A DNA stretch of 64,000 nt from Amycolatopsis sp. FDAARGOS 1241. GTDB taxonomy: Bacteria; Actinomycetota; Actinomycetes; Mycobacteriales; Pseudonocardiaceae. The notes under the pieces were generated by a model. That model searched no databases, was not told the DNA's origin, and was given only the letters and a program-made list of their open reading frames with translations. Shown piece by piece: positions 15,530 to 24,124 of this stretch. Made by a program: the position numbers and the translations under genes. The DNA is taken from positions 3,162,001-3,226,000 of the forward strand of contig NZ_CP069526.1 in assembly GCF_016889705.1 (NCBI RefSeq). Direction: 5' to 3'. Every line of letters starts with the position of its first letter. Position 1 is the stretch's first letter.

Positions 15530-16141
15530 GTGTCGGGCACCTGCCAGCCGTACCAGCAGCAGGGCTGGTATCCGAGCCAGCCGTACGGCGGGGGTTACGG
15601 CGGCGGCTCGCAGCCGCCGAAGAACGGCAAGACCGGGCTGTGGATCGGCATCGCCGTGGCCGTGGTGGTAGTCGTGGCGGTGCTCGGGATCACCGGGTTC
15701 GTCGCTCCGGGTTTCTTCCTGGGCAAGGACTCCTCGAACACCACGGCACAGACGCAGAACCCCGCCCCGCCTGCGCGGACGTCGCGGCCGCAGCCGACGG
15801 AGTCGAGCCTGCCCACCGAGGAGACCGCCGCCCCCGGCGCCGGCGGCTCAGCATCGGCCGACGGCAAACAGATCGTCGACGACTTCGTGGCCAAGCGCAA
15901 CGCCAAGGACGCCTCCGGCGCCCTGGCCCGGGCGTGCAAGGGCGGTAACGCCACCATGAGGGGCGACATCGACGAAGTCATCGGCGGCGATCCGCAGCTG
16001 ACCGTGGAGGACTACCGCACCTCGACCAGGACCGCGGACGTCGGCGGTTCGCTGTCCGGAAGGGACGCCCACGGTTCGGTGCTCACCACCAATGTCTACG
16101 GTGGCTGGTGCGTCGACTTCTGTTACGTGCTGGCCTACTGA
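15530..16141 (+). CDS. Single-pass membrane protein with extracytoplasmic domain, unknown function
   Basis: About 203 residues from GTG at 15530. A Gln/Tyr/Gly/Pro-rich cytosolic lead (QPYQQQGWYPSQPYGGGYGG) is followed by one transmembrane helix (about residues 38-60, LWIGIAVAVVVVVAVLGI), a Pro/Thr-rich linker and a small domain (KQIVDDFVAKRNAKDASGAL ... YGGWCVDFCYVLAY). The layout is typical of actinobacterial DUF4878-like surface proteins in which a small NTF2-like fold sits outside. The start is uncertain because no ribosome site is obvious and the gene abuts the divergent ligase remnant. The true N-terminus may have been lost in the same rearrangement. Confidence 0.55.
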   Translation: MSGTCQPYQQQGWYPSQPYGGGYGGGSQPPKNGKTGLWIGIAVAVVVVVAVLGITGFVAPGFFLGKDSSNTTAQTQNPAPPARTSRPQPTESSLPTEETAAPGAGGSASADGKQIVDDFVAKRNAKDASGALARACKGGNATMRGDIDEVIGGDPQLTVEDYRTSTRTADVGGSLSGRDAHGSVLTTNVYGGWCVDFCYVLAY

Positions 16142-16144
16142 CGT

Positions 16145-16345
16145 GTGCGGTCTCCGCTGCCGTGGGCGTTCGTCGCGTCCGTGCTGCTGCTCGTCGGGGT
16201 CGGTGGGCAGCTGCTGCCCGGCCGCGCGACAAGCCGCAGCGACGCCCTGAAGACCGGTGTTCTCGCGGGCGGCGCCGTCGTGGCGCTCTACGCGTTGTGG
16301 CTCAACGACCGGCGCCGGCGCGCCGTGCGCCAGGAGATCGAGCGG
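16145..16345 (+). pseudogene. N-terminal fragment of a two-helix membrane protein
   Basis: GTG at 16145, three bases after the previous stop, begins PLPWAFVASVLLLVGVGGQL, then KTGVLAGGAVVALYALWLND and RRRRAVRQEIERL. This is the typical opening of actinobacterial proteins that continue with a coiled coil and pentapeptide repeats. After EIERL the frame, though open to 16885, loses codon bias and family resemblance. I treat it as truncated. Confidence 0.45.
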
Positions 16346-16881
16346 CTGATGAGCACGGCGTGGGGGACTGCCGCGCACGCCGCACGGTCCGAGGGCCTCT
16401 CGAAACGGCCGAGTGTCGCTGACGCGGCACACGGTCAGCACGACGAAGGCGAACGAGAACCGCGGGCGCGGGGCGTGGCCGACGAAGAGCAGGCGTCGAA
16501 GAAGTGCTTCCGGTACCGGAAGTCCGCGCCCGACCAAAACGATCTGTACACGCAAGGTCGGGCATGTGGGACAGAAACGATCGGTTTCGCGCACTCTTTG
16601 AGCCAAGCCCGGCTCTCACGCCAGCCTGGTTCTCCTCCCACCCGGGCCTTGCCCGGGCGGGGTGATCCGCGCGCACGAGGACGCGGAGGCTCCGGCCGTT
16701 GTTTTTTCGGGCCTGCTACCGCGAGGCCGACCAGCGCTGATGGCACCCCGGCGCCGAGCCTGAACCCGTTGCCCGAGATGGTCTCGAGCGTCGAGCTGGC
16801 GGTGAGGCACCTGCGGCTTTCGCCCGCCGGCCGATTGAGCTGCCGCGCGGTCACGTGCCTGCCGCCAGGTCAGCGGCACGG
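16346..16881. other. Stretch with no recognisable gene
   Basis: Frames on both strands are open, as expected at this G/C content, but none has a ribosome site, consistent codon bias or a familiar motif. It separates the truncated membrane protein from the convergent methyltransferase gene. I see no terminator, tRNA or repeat in it. Confidence 0.5.
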
Positions 16882-17700
16882 TTAGGGTTTGCGGCCCACG
16901 GCTGCGAGCAGGCAGTGATCGGAGAGTTTGAGGGGGTGCACGCGGGGGCCCCCGGGCCACCAGTCGGCCGGCTGGACCAGCCCGGGCGTGAGCAGCTCGA
17001 GTCCGGCGAGCATGGTGTCGATCTCGGTGCGGGTGCGGAAGTGGATCCGCCCTGAGGAGGCGCCTTGATATACGCGTTCGATGTTGCGGGCGACGACGCT
17101 GTACTCGTCGTCTTCGGGATCGAGGGCGTGGCTGAACACCACATACGATCCTGACGGCAGGGCGTCGAGGTAGTCACGCAGTACGGCGGCCGGGTCGTCG
17201 GCGCAGAAGTGCAGGCTCATCGAGTGGATCAGTGCGATGGGTTTGTCCCAGTCGAGCTCGCCGCGCACGGTCTCATCGGCCAGCAGCCTCGTGGGCTGGA
17301 AGATGTCGCCGCTGACGATGTGGGTTTGCGTGTTGTCGGCCAGCAGCGCCCGGCCGTGGGCGAGCACCACCGGATCGTTGTCGACGTAGACCACGCGCGC
17401 GTCGGGGTTGGACCGTTGTGCGACCTCGTGGACGTTCTCGGCGGTGGGTAGCCCGGAACCGCAGTCGAGGAACTGATCGATGCCCACGTCGCGGGCCAGG
17501 AAGCGCACGGCGCGGATCAGAAACTCTCGAGCGACGATGGCCAGTTCGGTCACCTCGGGCGCCACGGCTTGGACCTTGCGCAGCATTTCCCGGTCGACCT
17601 CGTAGTTGTCTTTGCCGCCCAAGCCCGCGTCGTAGACCCGGGCGGTACTCGGCACGGTCGGATCGATGACCATCGCAAGGTCGTCGTCGGGCTCGCTCAT
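16882..17700 (-). CDS. SAM-dependent methyltransferase, Methyltransf_19 (DUF574) family
   Basis: A 272-residue cytosolic protein. The family signature is complete: PSTARVYDAGLGGKDNYEVD near the start, the SAM-binding loop FLDCGSGLPTAENVHEVAQ around residues 80-100, acidic strand VVYVDNDPVVLAHGRALL, then SMSLHFCADDP, YVVFSHALDP and C-terminal WWPGGPRVHPL. This family is abundant in filamentous actinomycetes, often beside regulatory genes. Substrates are mostly unknown. The ATG at 17700 is chosen over an upstream extension because the conserved domain begins there and the extra 98 residues lack coding character. The gene appears intact and full length. Confidence 0.9.
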   Translation of the reverse strand: MSEPDDDLAMVIDPTVPSTARVYDAGLGGKDNYEVDREMLRKVQAVAPEVTELAIVAREFLIRAVRFLARDVGIDQFLDCGSGLPTAENVHEVAQRSNPDARVVYVDNDPVVLAHGRALLADNTQTHIVSGDIFQPTRLLADETVRGELDWDKPIALIHSMSLHFCADDPAAVLRDYLDALPSGSYVVFSHALDPEDDEYSVVARNIERVYQGASSGRIHFRTRTEIDTMLAGLELLTPGLVQPADWWPGGPRVHPLKLSDHCLLAAVGRKP

Positions 17701-17888
17701 GAGCAGCAACGTACCGCAAAGCGGTTGCGCCGCGACTTTGACCGAGTGCCGACCGTAATGGAGAACCCGAACCGGCTCTGCTCGCAATACGGGAAAGAGG
17801 TGTTCCCTGTACCGGAGCAGCAGAGAGGCCGGGTCTCCCGCGAAGGGTGCCTGGCCTCTCTCGCGGCTGCTGCGGGAGACCACGAGCC

Positions 17889-17987
17889 GCCACGGAGCCG
17901 TCGGGCATCGGAGATCCCGACCTCGTCCATCAGCCGCTGCGCGGAGACCGGGGCGAACCCAGGCAGGGACCTCACCAGCAGCCGCAC
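17889..17987 (-). pseudogene. Fragment of an actinobacterial IHF-like (mIHF) gene
   Basis: About 33 codons read LVRSLPGFAPVSAQRLMDEV followed by GISDARRLRG. This matches the helix-two-turn-helix DNA-binding end of mycobacterial-type integration host factor (pattern LxSLPGxGxxxAxxIMxELGI then SRRxRGLG). The preceding about 60 residues and the last helix are absent. The normal chromosomal gene is essential and sits elsewhere in actinomycetes, so this is a partial duplicate or a relic carried by a mobile element. Confidence 0.55.
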
Positions 17988-18013
17988 GGAACAAGCCGCT
18001 GCCGATCCGGACG

Positions 18014-18229
18014 GTGCGGCCGCGATGGCCGCGACTGAAGACGATCGTCTACGTCGTCGACGGCGCCGCCCGCGTCCGTGGCGTCGAGGCGGAACTGTCG
18101 AAGTGGGACACCGACGATCGCGGCTCCGCCGGCGTCCTGGTCACCAAGCGGCCGACCGAGCTGCAGATCGCCAAGCGGCGGCCACCGCCCCACGTCCGCG
18201 GCAAGATCCGCGAATTCGTGTCCCTGTAG
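18014..18229 (+). CDS. Short hypothetical protein or 3' gene remnant
   Basis: 71 codons from a possible GTG at 18014 to TAG. From VVDGAARVRGVEAELSKWDT through GVLVTKRPTELQIAKRRPPP to KIREFVSL, third positions are almost all G or C, unlike the other frames here. This supports real coding sequence. The first ten residues look non-native, so the start may have been lost. It is basic and has no membrane segment. I do not recognise the family. Confidence 0.4.
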   Translation: MRPRWPRLKTIVYVVDGAARVRGVEAELSKWDTDDRGSAGVLVTKRPTELQIAKRRPPPHVRGKIREFVSL

Positions 18230-18404
18230 CTGTCGTGCGCCGGTTCTCGGCACGCCGCAGCTCGGCGAGTGCCGGTTTCCGGTCGTCAGGTGGTGCAGCA
18301 CCCAGGTCGCCCGATACGAGGCCTTACAGCGCTGAGCTGCATGCTGCGCGAACTGCACTTCAACGCGCACTAGGATGCAACCGTGACCGGCGGCTGCCCT
18401 GGCC

Positions 18405-19673
18405 TCACGCGGCCGGGGCAGCGGTCGCGCCCTGGCTTTGCCGGTATTCGAACGCCTCGGGTTCGTCCCGGTAGTCCAGAAGGTTCCCGGCGAGGTCGTG
18501 CAGGAGTGCCTTGACCTCTGCCGGGGTGCACCGGAAATACTCCCGCCGCCGGTTGACCCGGTTGAGCCGCCGGGCCTCCAGCTTGGCGTGGAGCTGCTGC
18601 TCGATCCCCACTGCGTCGTGGGAGAAGAACAGCGCGTGCACGTCGAAGCGGAAGGGCACCGACGCGTCGCCGAGCTCGCGCACTCGGTCCATCGGCTCGA
18701 GCCGGCGGGTCATCCCGATCTTGACGACATCAGGGCCGAACGAGCCGATGTTGCTGATCACGTAGACGTAGCCCGCGCGGATGTTGGCCTGCCGTTCCTC
18801 GATACCACTCAGCGCGGCTTCGATTTCGGCCAGTTTGCGTTCGAGATCGGCCGCGCCCTCCAGGTCCCCCTTCGCCCGCAGGGCCGCGATGGCGTTGCGG
18901 TAGTGTCCCTGCTCCTTGAGCAGCCGTTCCTGCTCGCGGCGGTACTCCTGCAGTGCCTTCTGCTCTTCCCGGAGAGCGGCACGCCGCGCACGCTCGTCTT
19001 CCTTCTCCTGCTGCTTCTTCGCCAGGTAGTCGGCGGTGAGTTCGAGTTCTCGGATCCGCATCGCGTGATAGGCGGGATTGACGCGGATCGACGCCATGAC
19101 CCCGAGCTTCTCGATCGTTCGGACCGCGGTCTCCAGCCGTTTGACCGCGGACGCAAGGTTGCCCGCCTTGAGCACGCGGACGCAGTTCTCGGCTTCCGCG
19201 TTGTAGGCCCGGAGCATGAGCTTCGACAGGTCGCCGACGAACTTGCGGCCCTGGGCCAGCGAGTTGTTGTAGTGGAAGCTGCTCGATGCCTCGACCGCGG
19301 ACTTCGCCCGGGTCATGTCTTTCATGGCGGCCTTCAGCCGTTCGAGCTCGGCCTTGTAGGCCTCGGCGTCGGAGAGCACGTGCCGGTACTGGTAGACCCC
19401 CACCTCCTGCATCAGCCGAGCGTCATCGGTCTCGACCACTTCGGAGCGCAGGGCCGCAAGCTGGGTCTGCAGGTGGGTGAACTCGGCGTTCATGGCCGAC
19501 GTTTCCTGCTGATAACGGGCCTGGTCAGCATGGAGACGCTGCGTCAGCGTGGCGATCTCCTGCTGGACAGCGACCGAACCGAGCGCGCCCAGCCGCTGCA
19601 GCTCGCCCCGCAGGTACAGATTTTCCCGCTGCGCCGCGTCGAGCTCTTCCTGCCGCTTCCGCCCGCCAAACAC
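18405..19673 (-). CDS. DUF4041 coiled-coil protein with C-terminal GIY-YIG (T5orf172/MUG113) nuclease; candidate phage defence
   Basis: About 422 residues. A coiled coil covers residues 1-110 and a DUF4041 region about 85-225 (YQYRHVLSDAEAYKAELERL; SFHYNNSLAQGRKFVGDLSK). A highly charged second coiled coil spans 225-295. A GIY-YIG-superfamily nuclease of the T5orf172/MUG113 type spans 302-395: YVYVISN, VVKIGMTRR, then EQQLHAKLEARRLNRVNRR and REYF. DUF4041 plus GIY-YIG is the architecture of the SNIPE anti-phage nuclease and of some phage proteins. Unlike SNIPE as I recall it, no transmembrane helix is visible. Start: GTG at 19673 has GGGAGG six bases upstream, while GTG at 19679 overlaps that site. 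It stands alone, flanked by remnants, as expected for an acquired defence gene. Confidence 0.8.
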   Translation of the reverse strand: MFGGRKRQEELDAAQRENLYLRGELQRLGALGSVAVQQEIATLTQRLHADQARYQQETSAMNAEFTHLQTQLAALRSEVVETDDARLMQEVGVYQYRHVLSDAEAYKAELERLKAAMKDMTRAKSAVEASSSFHYNNSLAQGRKFVGDLSKLMLRAYNAEAENCVRVLKAGNLASAVKRLETAVRTIEKLGVMASIRVNPAYHAMRIRELELTADYLAKKQQEKEDERARRAALREEQKALQEYRREQERLLKEQGHYRNAIAALRAKGDLEGAADLERKLAEIEAALSGIEERQANIRAGYVYVISNIGSFGPDVVKIGMTRRLEPMDRVRELGDASVPFRFDVHALFFSHDAVGIEQQLHAKLEARRLNRVNRRREYFRCTPAEVKALLHDLAGNLLDYRDEPEAFEYRQSQGATAAPAA

Positions 19674-19893
19674 CGACACCCTCCCCGAAGATCACCCTGT
19701 CCCAGGCGGAGTCGCCCTCGGCTGCCGGCTTGTTACCGATCCGGTCGAGTTGCAGCACCACCGTGTCCCACGGTGGGGCAGGAATGCCCCTCCCTCAGGA
19801 CTTCGGCTCGCTGTGGCACCCGCCGCGGCGACTGGACGACCGATCTCGGCGATCGGTGCGACGAATCGACCATGAGCCCTGCCGCCGAGTGTC

Positions 19894-20274
19894 ATGAAGT
19901 GGTCCGTGGACGTCACAAGACTGATCGCGCCGGTCGCGGTGGCTGTTGTCGCGTCGGGTGCTTTCGGGGCATGGTCGATCGCCAACCGGCACACGGCGAG
20001 TTCGGAGGTTTTCGAGGGGTGGGCAAGCTCCAATGCCGCCGGAACCGTCATTGGGTTCACCGACGGTTCGGCGCGACCAGGCGAGGGGTACATCGTGGCC
20101 GGTGCGGCTTGGGTCGGCCGCGACAACACGTGGTACCTAGGTGCTGATCTCCCCACCTGCATAGGCAGGGACACAACGGCCAAGGTCCACGTGAAGCTCG
20201 GTGTTGTGACCGTGGAACCCGGCGACGACGTCTTCGGCGGAAGACACGTCGTTTGGTTGCGTTGTCTCTCGTGA
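19894..20274 (+). CDS. Small membrane-anchored or exported hypothetical protein
   Basis: 126 residues from ATG. One hydrophobic helix (about residues 10-28, LIAPVAVAVVASGAFGAW) is followed by a compact extracytoplasmic domain (EGWASSNAAGTVIGF, GYIVAGAAWVGRDNTWYLG, GRHVVWLRC) with two cysteines that could pair. It is divergent from the DUF4041 nuclease gene with a gap of about 200 bases. No family recognised. Codon bias supports a real gene. Confidence 0.6.
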   Translation: MKWSVDVTRLIAPVAVAVVASGAFGAWSIANRHTASSEVFEGWASSNAAGTVIGFTDGSARPGEGYIVAGAAWVGRDNTWYLGADLPTCIGRDTTAKVHVKLGVVTVEPGDDVFGGRHVVWLRCLS

Positions 20275-20941
20275 ACACATCAGGTGTCACCCAAGCCCTG
20301 TGCGCAGGCAGACCACAAGGCCGTGGCCGTCGCCTGTGAGTGATCGGGTTTGCCGGCGGTTTTCGGGGCGTGGGCGGCGGCGAGCTTGCCGGAGGCCATG
20401 TCGAGGAAGATCTCGTCGCAGCTGACCGCAGTGAGCGCGTCTCACTGGGCCTCGGAGTACTAGTCGCGAGTGGACACCGAACCGTAGCCGATCCGCATGG
20501 TGCAGACCGTATCGCCAACCCTGAGAACGCGACGTTGATGCGGACACGGCATGCTTTGCAGATCGCTCCTGCGGAAACAGCGTCCGCCACATGTGTCTCG
20601 CGAACGATCGTTTCTGAGACCCGATGAGCGGGGGAGCGGGTCCCCTGGCAGGAACAGTCGACGCCGGTCGTGACGGCCGTTGTATCCAGAAGTGGACACG
20701 ACTGCCGCAGATGAACGTTCGGCACTCGTCGATTCGTAGCCGGCCTGACCACCGGCCCAGCTAAGGGGGCCGACCGCGCCCTCGGCGGCGAGGACGTTTA
20801 GACCTGTTTTCCGGCCGGCAGCGGGCGCCACGTTGGCCCGCGTGGCTGACAGGTCACAGCCGAGATACGAAGGCTGCCACGTCGTAACAACCGCGCTGAA
20901 GATCGCGATTCTGCGCGGGACAGGAGAGGAAGTACTGATCG
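20275..20941. other. Gene-poor stretch with a degenerate minus-strand frame
   Basis: On the minus strand one frame between about 20300 and 20530 reads VGDTVCTMRIGYGSVSTRD, stop, then another stop, then DALTAVSCDEIFLDMASGKL and LAAAHAPKTAG. It looks like a former coding sequence broken by two stops. I do not recognise the family. The rest shows no gene, RNA or repeat that I can support. Confidence 0.3.
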
Positions 20942-21466
20942 ATGAGCCAGCCCAACCCTTACTCGTCGCACCCCCAGCCCCAGCAGCAAGGGCAGCGCAA
21001 TTTGCCGCAACTGCATGCAAACTCTTCCGTTGCACCGGGCGTTGCGGGAGCTGTGCCCTACTCGGTCGCGACAGGGCTCGCGATGAAGGAGAGGCACCCG
21101 GTGACGGTATGGCTGCTTTGGCCAACGATCACGCTGGGGATCTACCACCTGGTCTGGTACTACAAGATCCACAAGGAGATGGCCGAGTTCGATCGTCGCC
21201 GGGCCGTTCCAGTCGCCGGGCCCATGCTGGTGCTTTTGTTCCTCAGCTGGACGGTTATCGCCCCGATGGTCAGTTACTACAACTGCGGCAACCGCATCCG
21301 CAACGCCCAGCGCGCCGCCGGCCTGCAAGCCAGCTGCTCGCCCGTGGCCGGCATGCTGCTCATGGTGGTCTTCGGCGTCGGCATCCTCTACTACCAGGTT
21401 GAGCTGAACAAGGTCGCCGCTGCCTACGGGGTGCCCCAGGGACAGCAGATCGAGCTTCGCGTCTGA
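20942..21466 (+). CDS. DUF4234 family membrane protein
   Basis: 174 residues. A Gln/Pro/Ser-rich cytosolic lead (about 45 residues) is followed by the DUF4234 signature: KERHPVTVWLLWPTITLGIY with HLVWYYKIHKEMAEF, a second helix (VAGPMLVLLFLSWTVIAPMV), the segment YYNCGNRIRNAQRAAGL and a final helix (VAGMLLMVVFGVGILYYQ). Members are small integral membrane proteins common in actinobacteria. Their function is not established. The start is ATG with AGGAGAGG about 10 bases upstream. The gene appears complete. Confidence 0.85.
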   Translation: MSQPNPYSSHPQPQQQGQRNLPQLHANSSVAPGVAGAVPYSVATGLAMKERHPVTVWLLWPTITLGIYHLVWYYKIHKEMAEFDRRRAVPVAGPMLVLLFLSWTVIAPMVSYYNCGNRIRNAQRAAGLQASCSPVAGMLLMVVFGVGILYYQVELNKVAAAYGVPQGQQIELRV

Positions 21467-21730
21467 ACCCCGCGATGGCAGGAGGGGTAGCTCACCGACC
21501 TGTCTGATCGGATCTCGGCTCGCAGTGGGGCTGGTGGCTACGCGGGCTCGATCGGCTGATCCCGCCTGTCGCCGCAGGCGCCGCGTGAGGCAGTGCAGCA
21601 CAGCAATCGGTGAACGTCGAGCCTGGTGACCTGACGTTCGTCCAGTGGGTGGGGCGGCTACTTGCGCGGCTCCTCTGCGAGGGCGGGCCGTGTCCCCTCT
21701 GCTGCTGGTGTCACGGCTCATGCTCCGAAG

Positions 21731-23173
21731 CTACGAAATGGAGCGCGCTCCAGGCGAACTCCGCGCGAGCTCCGGATCCGGCGGGTGCTCCGGCACGTGA
21801 TCGCGCCGCCGCCGGGCGGCGATGGCCAGGCCGGTGAGCGCGGTGGCGAGCCCGGTGCCCACGATGAGCACCCAGCCGCGCCGGAAGGCGGCGAGGTCCT
21901 GTTCGCCGACGTAGATCGCGACGAGCACGGCCGTGCCGAGGACCGTGCCGATCTGCCGGCTCGTGTTGATCATCGACGACCCGGCGCCCCAGCGCGCGGC
22001 GGGCAGGACCGTGGCGACGATGCCCGACACGCTCGGCATCGTGAGCCCCACGCCCGCGCCGGTGAGCAGCTGGCCCGGCGGCATCGCCGTGGCGTAACCC
22101 GGTTCCGGGCTCATGAGCAGCAGGCAGACGGTCACGCCGAGCGCCATGGCGAGCCCGCCCGCGGCGATCACCGGTCCGGGCCCGGCGCGGTGCGCGAGCC
22201 GGCCGGCCAGCTGCGACACCGGCACCACCACGAGCGGCCCGGGTGCGAGCGAGAGCCCCGCCACGAGGATCGAATCGTGCCACTGCGAGGTCAGGAACAG
22301 CACGTTGCCGAACAGCATCGCGCCGAACCCGGCCGAGTGGACAACGATCGCGACGCACGCCAGCCACCGCGTCGGCACGCGCAGGGCGGGCAGGTCGAGC
22401 ACCGGCACCGCGTGCCGTGCCGAGCGCCACGGCACCCAGGCCAGCGCCGCGGCGGCGACGGCGAGCGCGGTAAGCAGGTTCGCCGAACCCCAGCCGTGGT
22501 CGGCCGCTTCGACGAGCGCGTACGCGACGGCTCCGACGCCGGCCAGCAGGCCGACGGCGCCGAGCAGGTCGGGCACACCGGTGGTCCCGTCGCGCGATTC
22601 GCGCAGCACCCGCGGCCCGAACGCCGGCATGAGCAGGCAGATCGGCAGGTTCACCAGGAACACCCACCGCCACGACGCCTCCACGAGCAGGCCGCCGACG
22701 GGCGGGCCGAGCGCGGCGGCCACCGCGCCGATCGACGCCCAGACCCCCACGGCCATCGAGCGGCGGTGCGCCGGGAACGCCGTGAGCAGCAGGGCGAGCG
22801 CGGTCGGCATCACCAGCGCCGCGCCGACCGCCTGCAGAGCGCGGAAGGCCACGAGCAGCTCGATCGACGTCGCCGCCGCGCAGGCGGCCGAGGCGGCCGT
22901 GAACACCGCGACGCCGAGCAGGAACAGCTTGCGGCGCCCGTAGTGGTCGGCGAGCCGGCCCGCCGGGGAGAGGAACGCGGCGAACAGCGCGGTGTAGCCG
23001 CTGAGCACCCACGACGTCGTCGCGAGGTCGGCGCCCGCAAACGCCGTGCGGATCGCCGGGAACGCCACCGTGACGATGAACAGGTCGAGGCTCGCCAGGA
23101 AGGTCGCGGCCGAGACCACGAGCAGGACTGCGCCGGGACGCGCGACCGCGGGGGCGGGTGGCACGGCGGACAC
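21731..23173 (-). CDS. MFS drug:proton antiporter, DHA2/EmrB-QacA type
   Basis: 480 residues with about 14 hydrophobic helices. Visible family marks are DLFIVTVAFPAI in helix 1, WVLSGYTALFAAFLSPAGRL then ADHYGRRKLFLLG (motif A between helices 2 and 3), FRALQAVGAALVMPTAL (helix 4) and GPPVGGLLVEASWRWVFLVN (motif C and the DHA2 'WRW.F.VN' signature). Transporters of this type export hydrophobic drugs or own secondary metabolites using the proton gradient. No regulator adjoins it. The protease gene lies 70 bases upstream on the same strand. Start GTG 23173, though GTG 23164 is also possible. The substrate cannot be told from sequence. Confidence 0.9.
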   Translation of the reverse strand: MSAVPPAPAVARPGAVLLVVSAATFLASLDLFIVTVAFPAIRTAFAGADLATTSWVLSGYTALFAAFLSPAGRLADHYGRRKLFLLGVAVFTAASAACAAATSIELLVAFRALQAVGAALVMPTALALLLTAFPAHRRSMAVGVWASIGAVAAALGPPVGGLLVEASWRWVFLVNLPICLLMPAFGPRVLRESRDGTTGVPDLLGAVGLLAGVGAVAYALVEAADHGWGSANLLTALAVAAAALAWVPWRSARHAVPVLDLPALRVPTRWLACVAIVVHSAGFGAMLFGNVLFLTSQWHDSILVAGLSLAPGPLVVVPVSQLAGRLAHRAGPGPVIAAGGLAMALGVTVCLLLMSPEPGYATAMPPGQLLTGAGVGLTMPSVSGIVATVLPAARWGAGSSMINTSRQIGTVLGTAVLVAIYVGEQDLAAFRRGWVLIVGTGLATALTGLAIAARRRRDHVPEHPPDPELARSSPGARSIS

Positions 23174-23243
23174 CCTCGGGCTGGGTTCGCGAAGACAACC
23201 TAGCCCGGCGGAGTGAGACCGTTCAAGAGACCCAGCTGGTGAA

Positions 23244-24026
23244 CTAGCTCGTGAGGGAGTCGTAGAGCCGCTGGATGTCGTCGTCGAAGTAGGCGCTGTA
23301 GGACACGTCGGGGGTGTCGCCGCCCGCCTCGTAGCCGCCGATCACGCCAACGACGGTCCCGAGCCCGGTTACCGGGTCGGCGCCGGTGACCCACGGGGCG
23401 CCGCTGGTGCCGTCGGGGAACCCGGGGCATTCGACGCGCTGCTGGTAGGTGTCGGACCGCGTCGTGGTGTTCTCGCACACCACGGGCTCCTCGGCCGTGT
23501 CGGGGTAGCCGGTGAGCCTGGCGACGTTGGTGAACCCGCGGCCGACGCCGAGCTGGTTCGCACCCGTGAGGCTCTCCAGCGATGCCGCGGTGCCGGGCCG
23601 CGTGACGGTGAGGAACGCGAAGTCGAGGTTCTGGTCCGCGGAGGCGGTCCAGCCGGCCGGCACCGCCGCCGCGGTCACCGCCCAGCTCCCGAACGGCGCG
23701 ACCCCGTCGTGGTAACCCGGCTCGAAGGTCAGGCCGGTGGTGCCGCCGCCGAGGCAGTGCGCTGCCGTGAGGACGAGGTCGCCGGACGGGCTGTGCACGA
23801 CGCTCGCGGTGCAGAAGTGCTTGCCCCCGGAGAACAACGCGCCCACAGCGCTGGTCGCCGATGCCGCCGGTTTCGCGGGCTCGGTCACGGCGGCGCTCGC
23901 CGCGGTGGCGCCGGAGTCGCCTGAGCCGACCGGCGCGACGGAATCCACGACGGTCGCCGCCCCGCCCGTCAGCACCAGCACCGCGGCGGACGCCGCCGCC
24001 ACGACGACCCGCGAAACGTTGATCAC
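23244..24026 (-). CDS. Secreted trypsin-like (S1) serine protease
   Basis: About 260 residues. A signal peptide (VSRVVVAAASAAVLVLTGGAA) precedes an Ala-rich linker and a chymotrypsin-fold domain. The triad is visible: His90 in LTAAHC, Asp135 in NLDFAFL and Ser208 in GTSGAPW (the common variant of GDSGGP). The segment GVIGGYEAGGDTPDVSYSAYF closes the domain. Cysteines flank His90 and the active-site loop. Starts GTG 24026 and GTG 24029 are both plausible after GGAGGG; the frame extends to 24110, but that leader lacks a signal sequence. It is likely an extracellular glutamyl-endopeptidase-like enzyme. The MFS gene follows after 70 bases. Confidence 0.85.
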   Translation of the reverse strand: MINVSRVVVAAASAAVLVLTGGAATVVDSVAPVGSGDSGATAASAAVTEPAKPAASATSAVGALFSGGKHFCTASVVHSPSGDLVLTAAHCLGGGTTGLTFEPGYHDGVAPFGSWAVTAAAVPAGWTASADQNLDFAFLTVTRPGTAASLESLTGANQLGVGRGFTNVARLTGYPDTAEEPVVCENTTTRSDTYQQRVECPGFPDGTSGAPWVTGADPVTGLGTVVGVIGGYEAGGDTPDVSYSAYFDDDIQRLYDSLTS

Positions 24027-24124
24027 CACCCCTCCAGAGCACCACGCATCCGGGCGCCAAGCACGCTTCCCGCCCGGATGCACAGCAACCTCACAGTGGC
24101 GCTCAGGCAATACCCAGGCACGGC

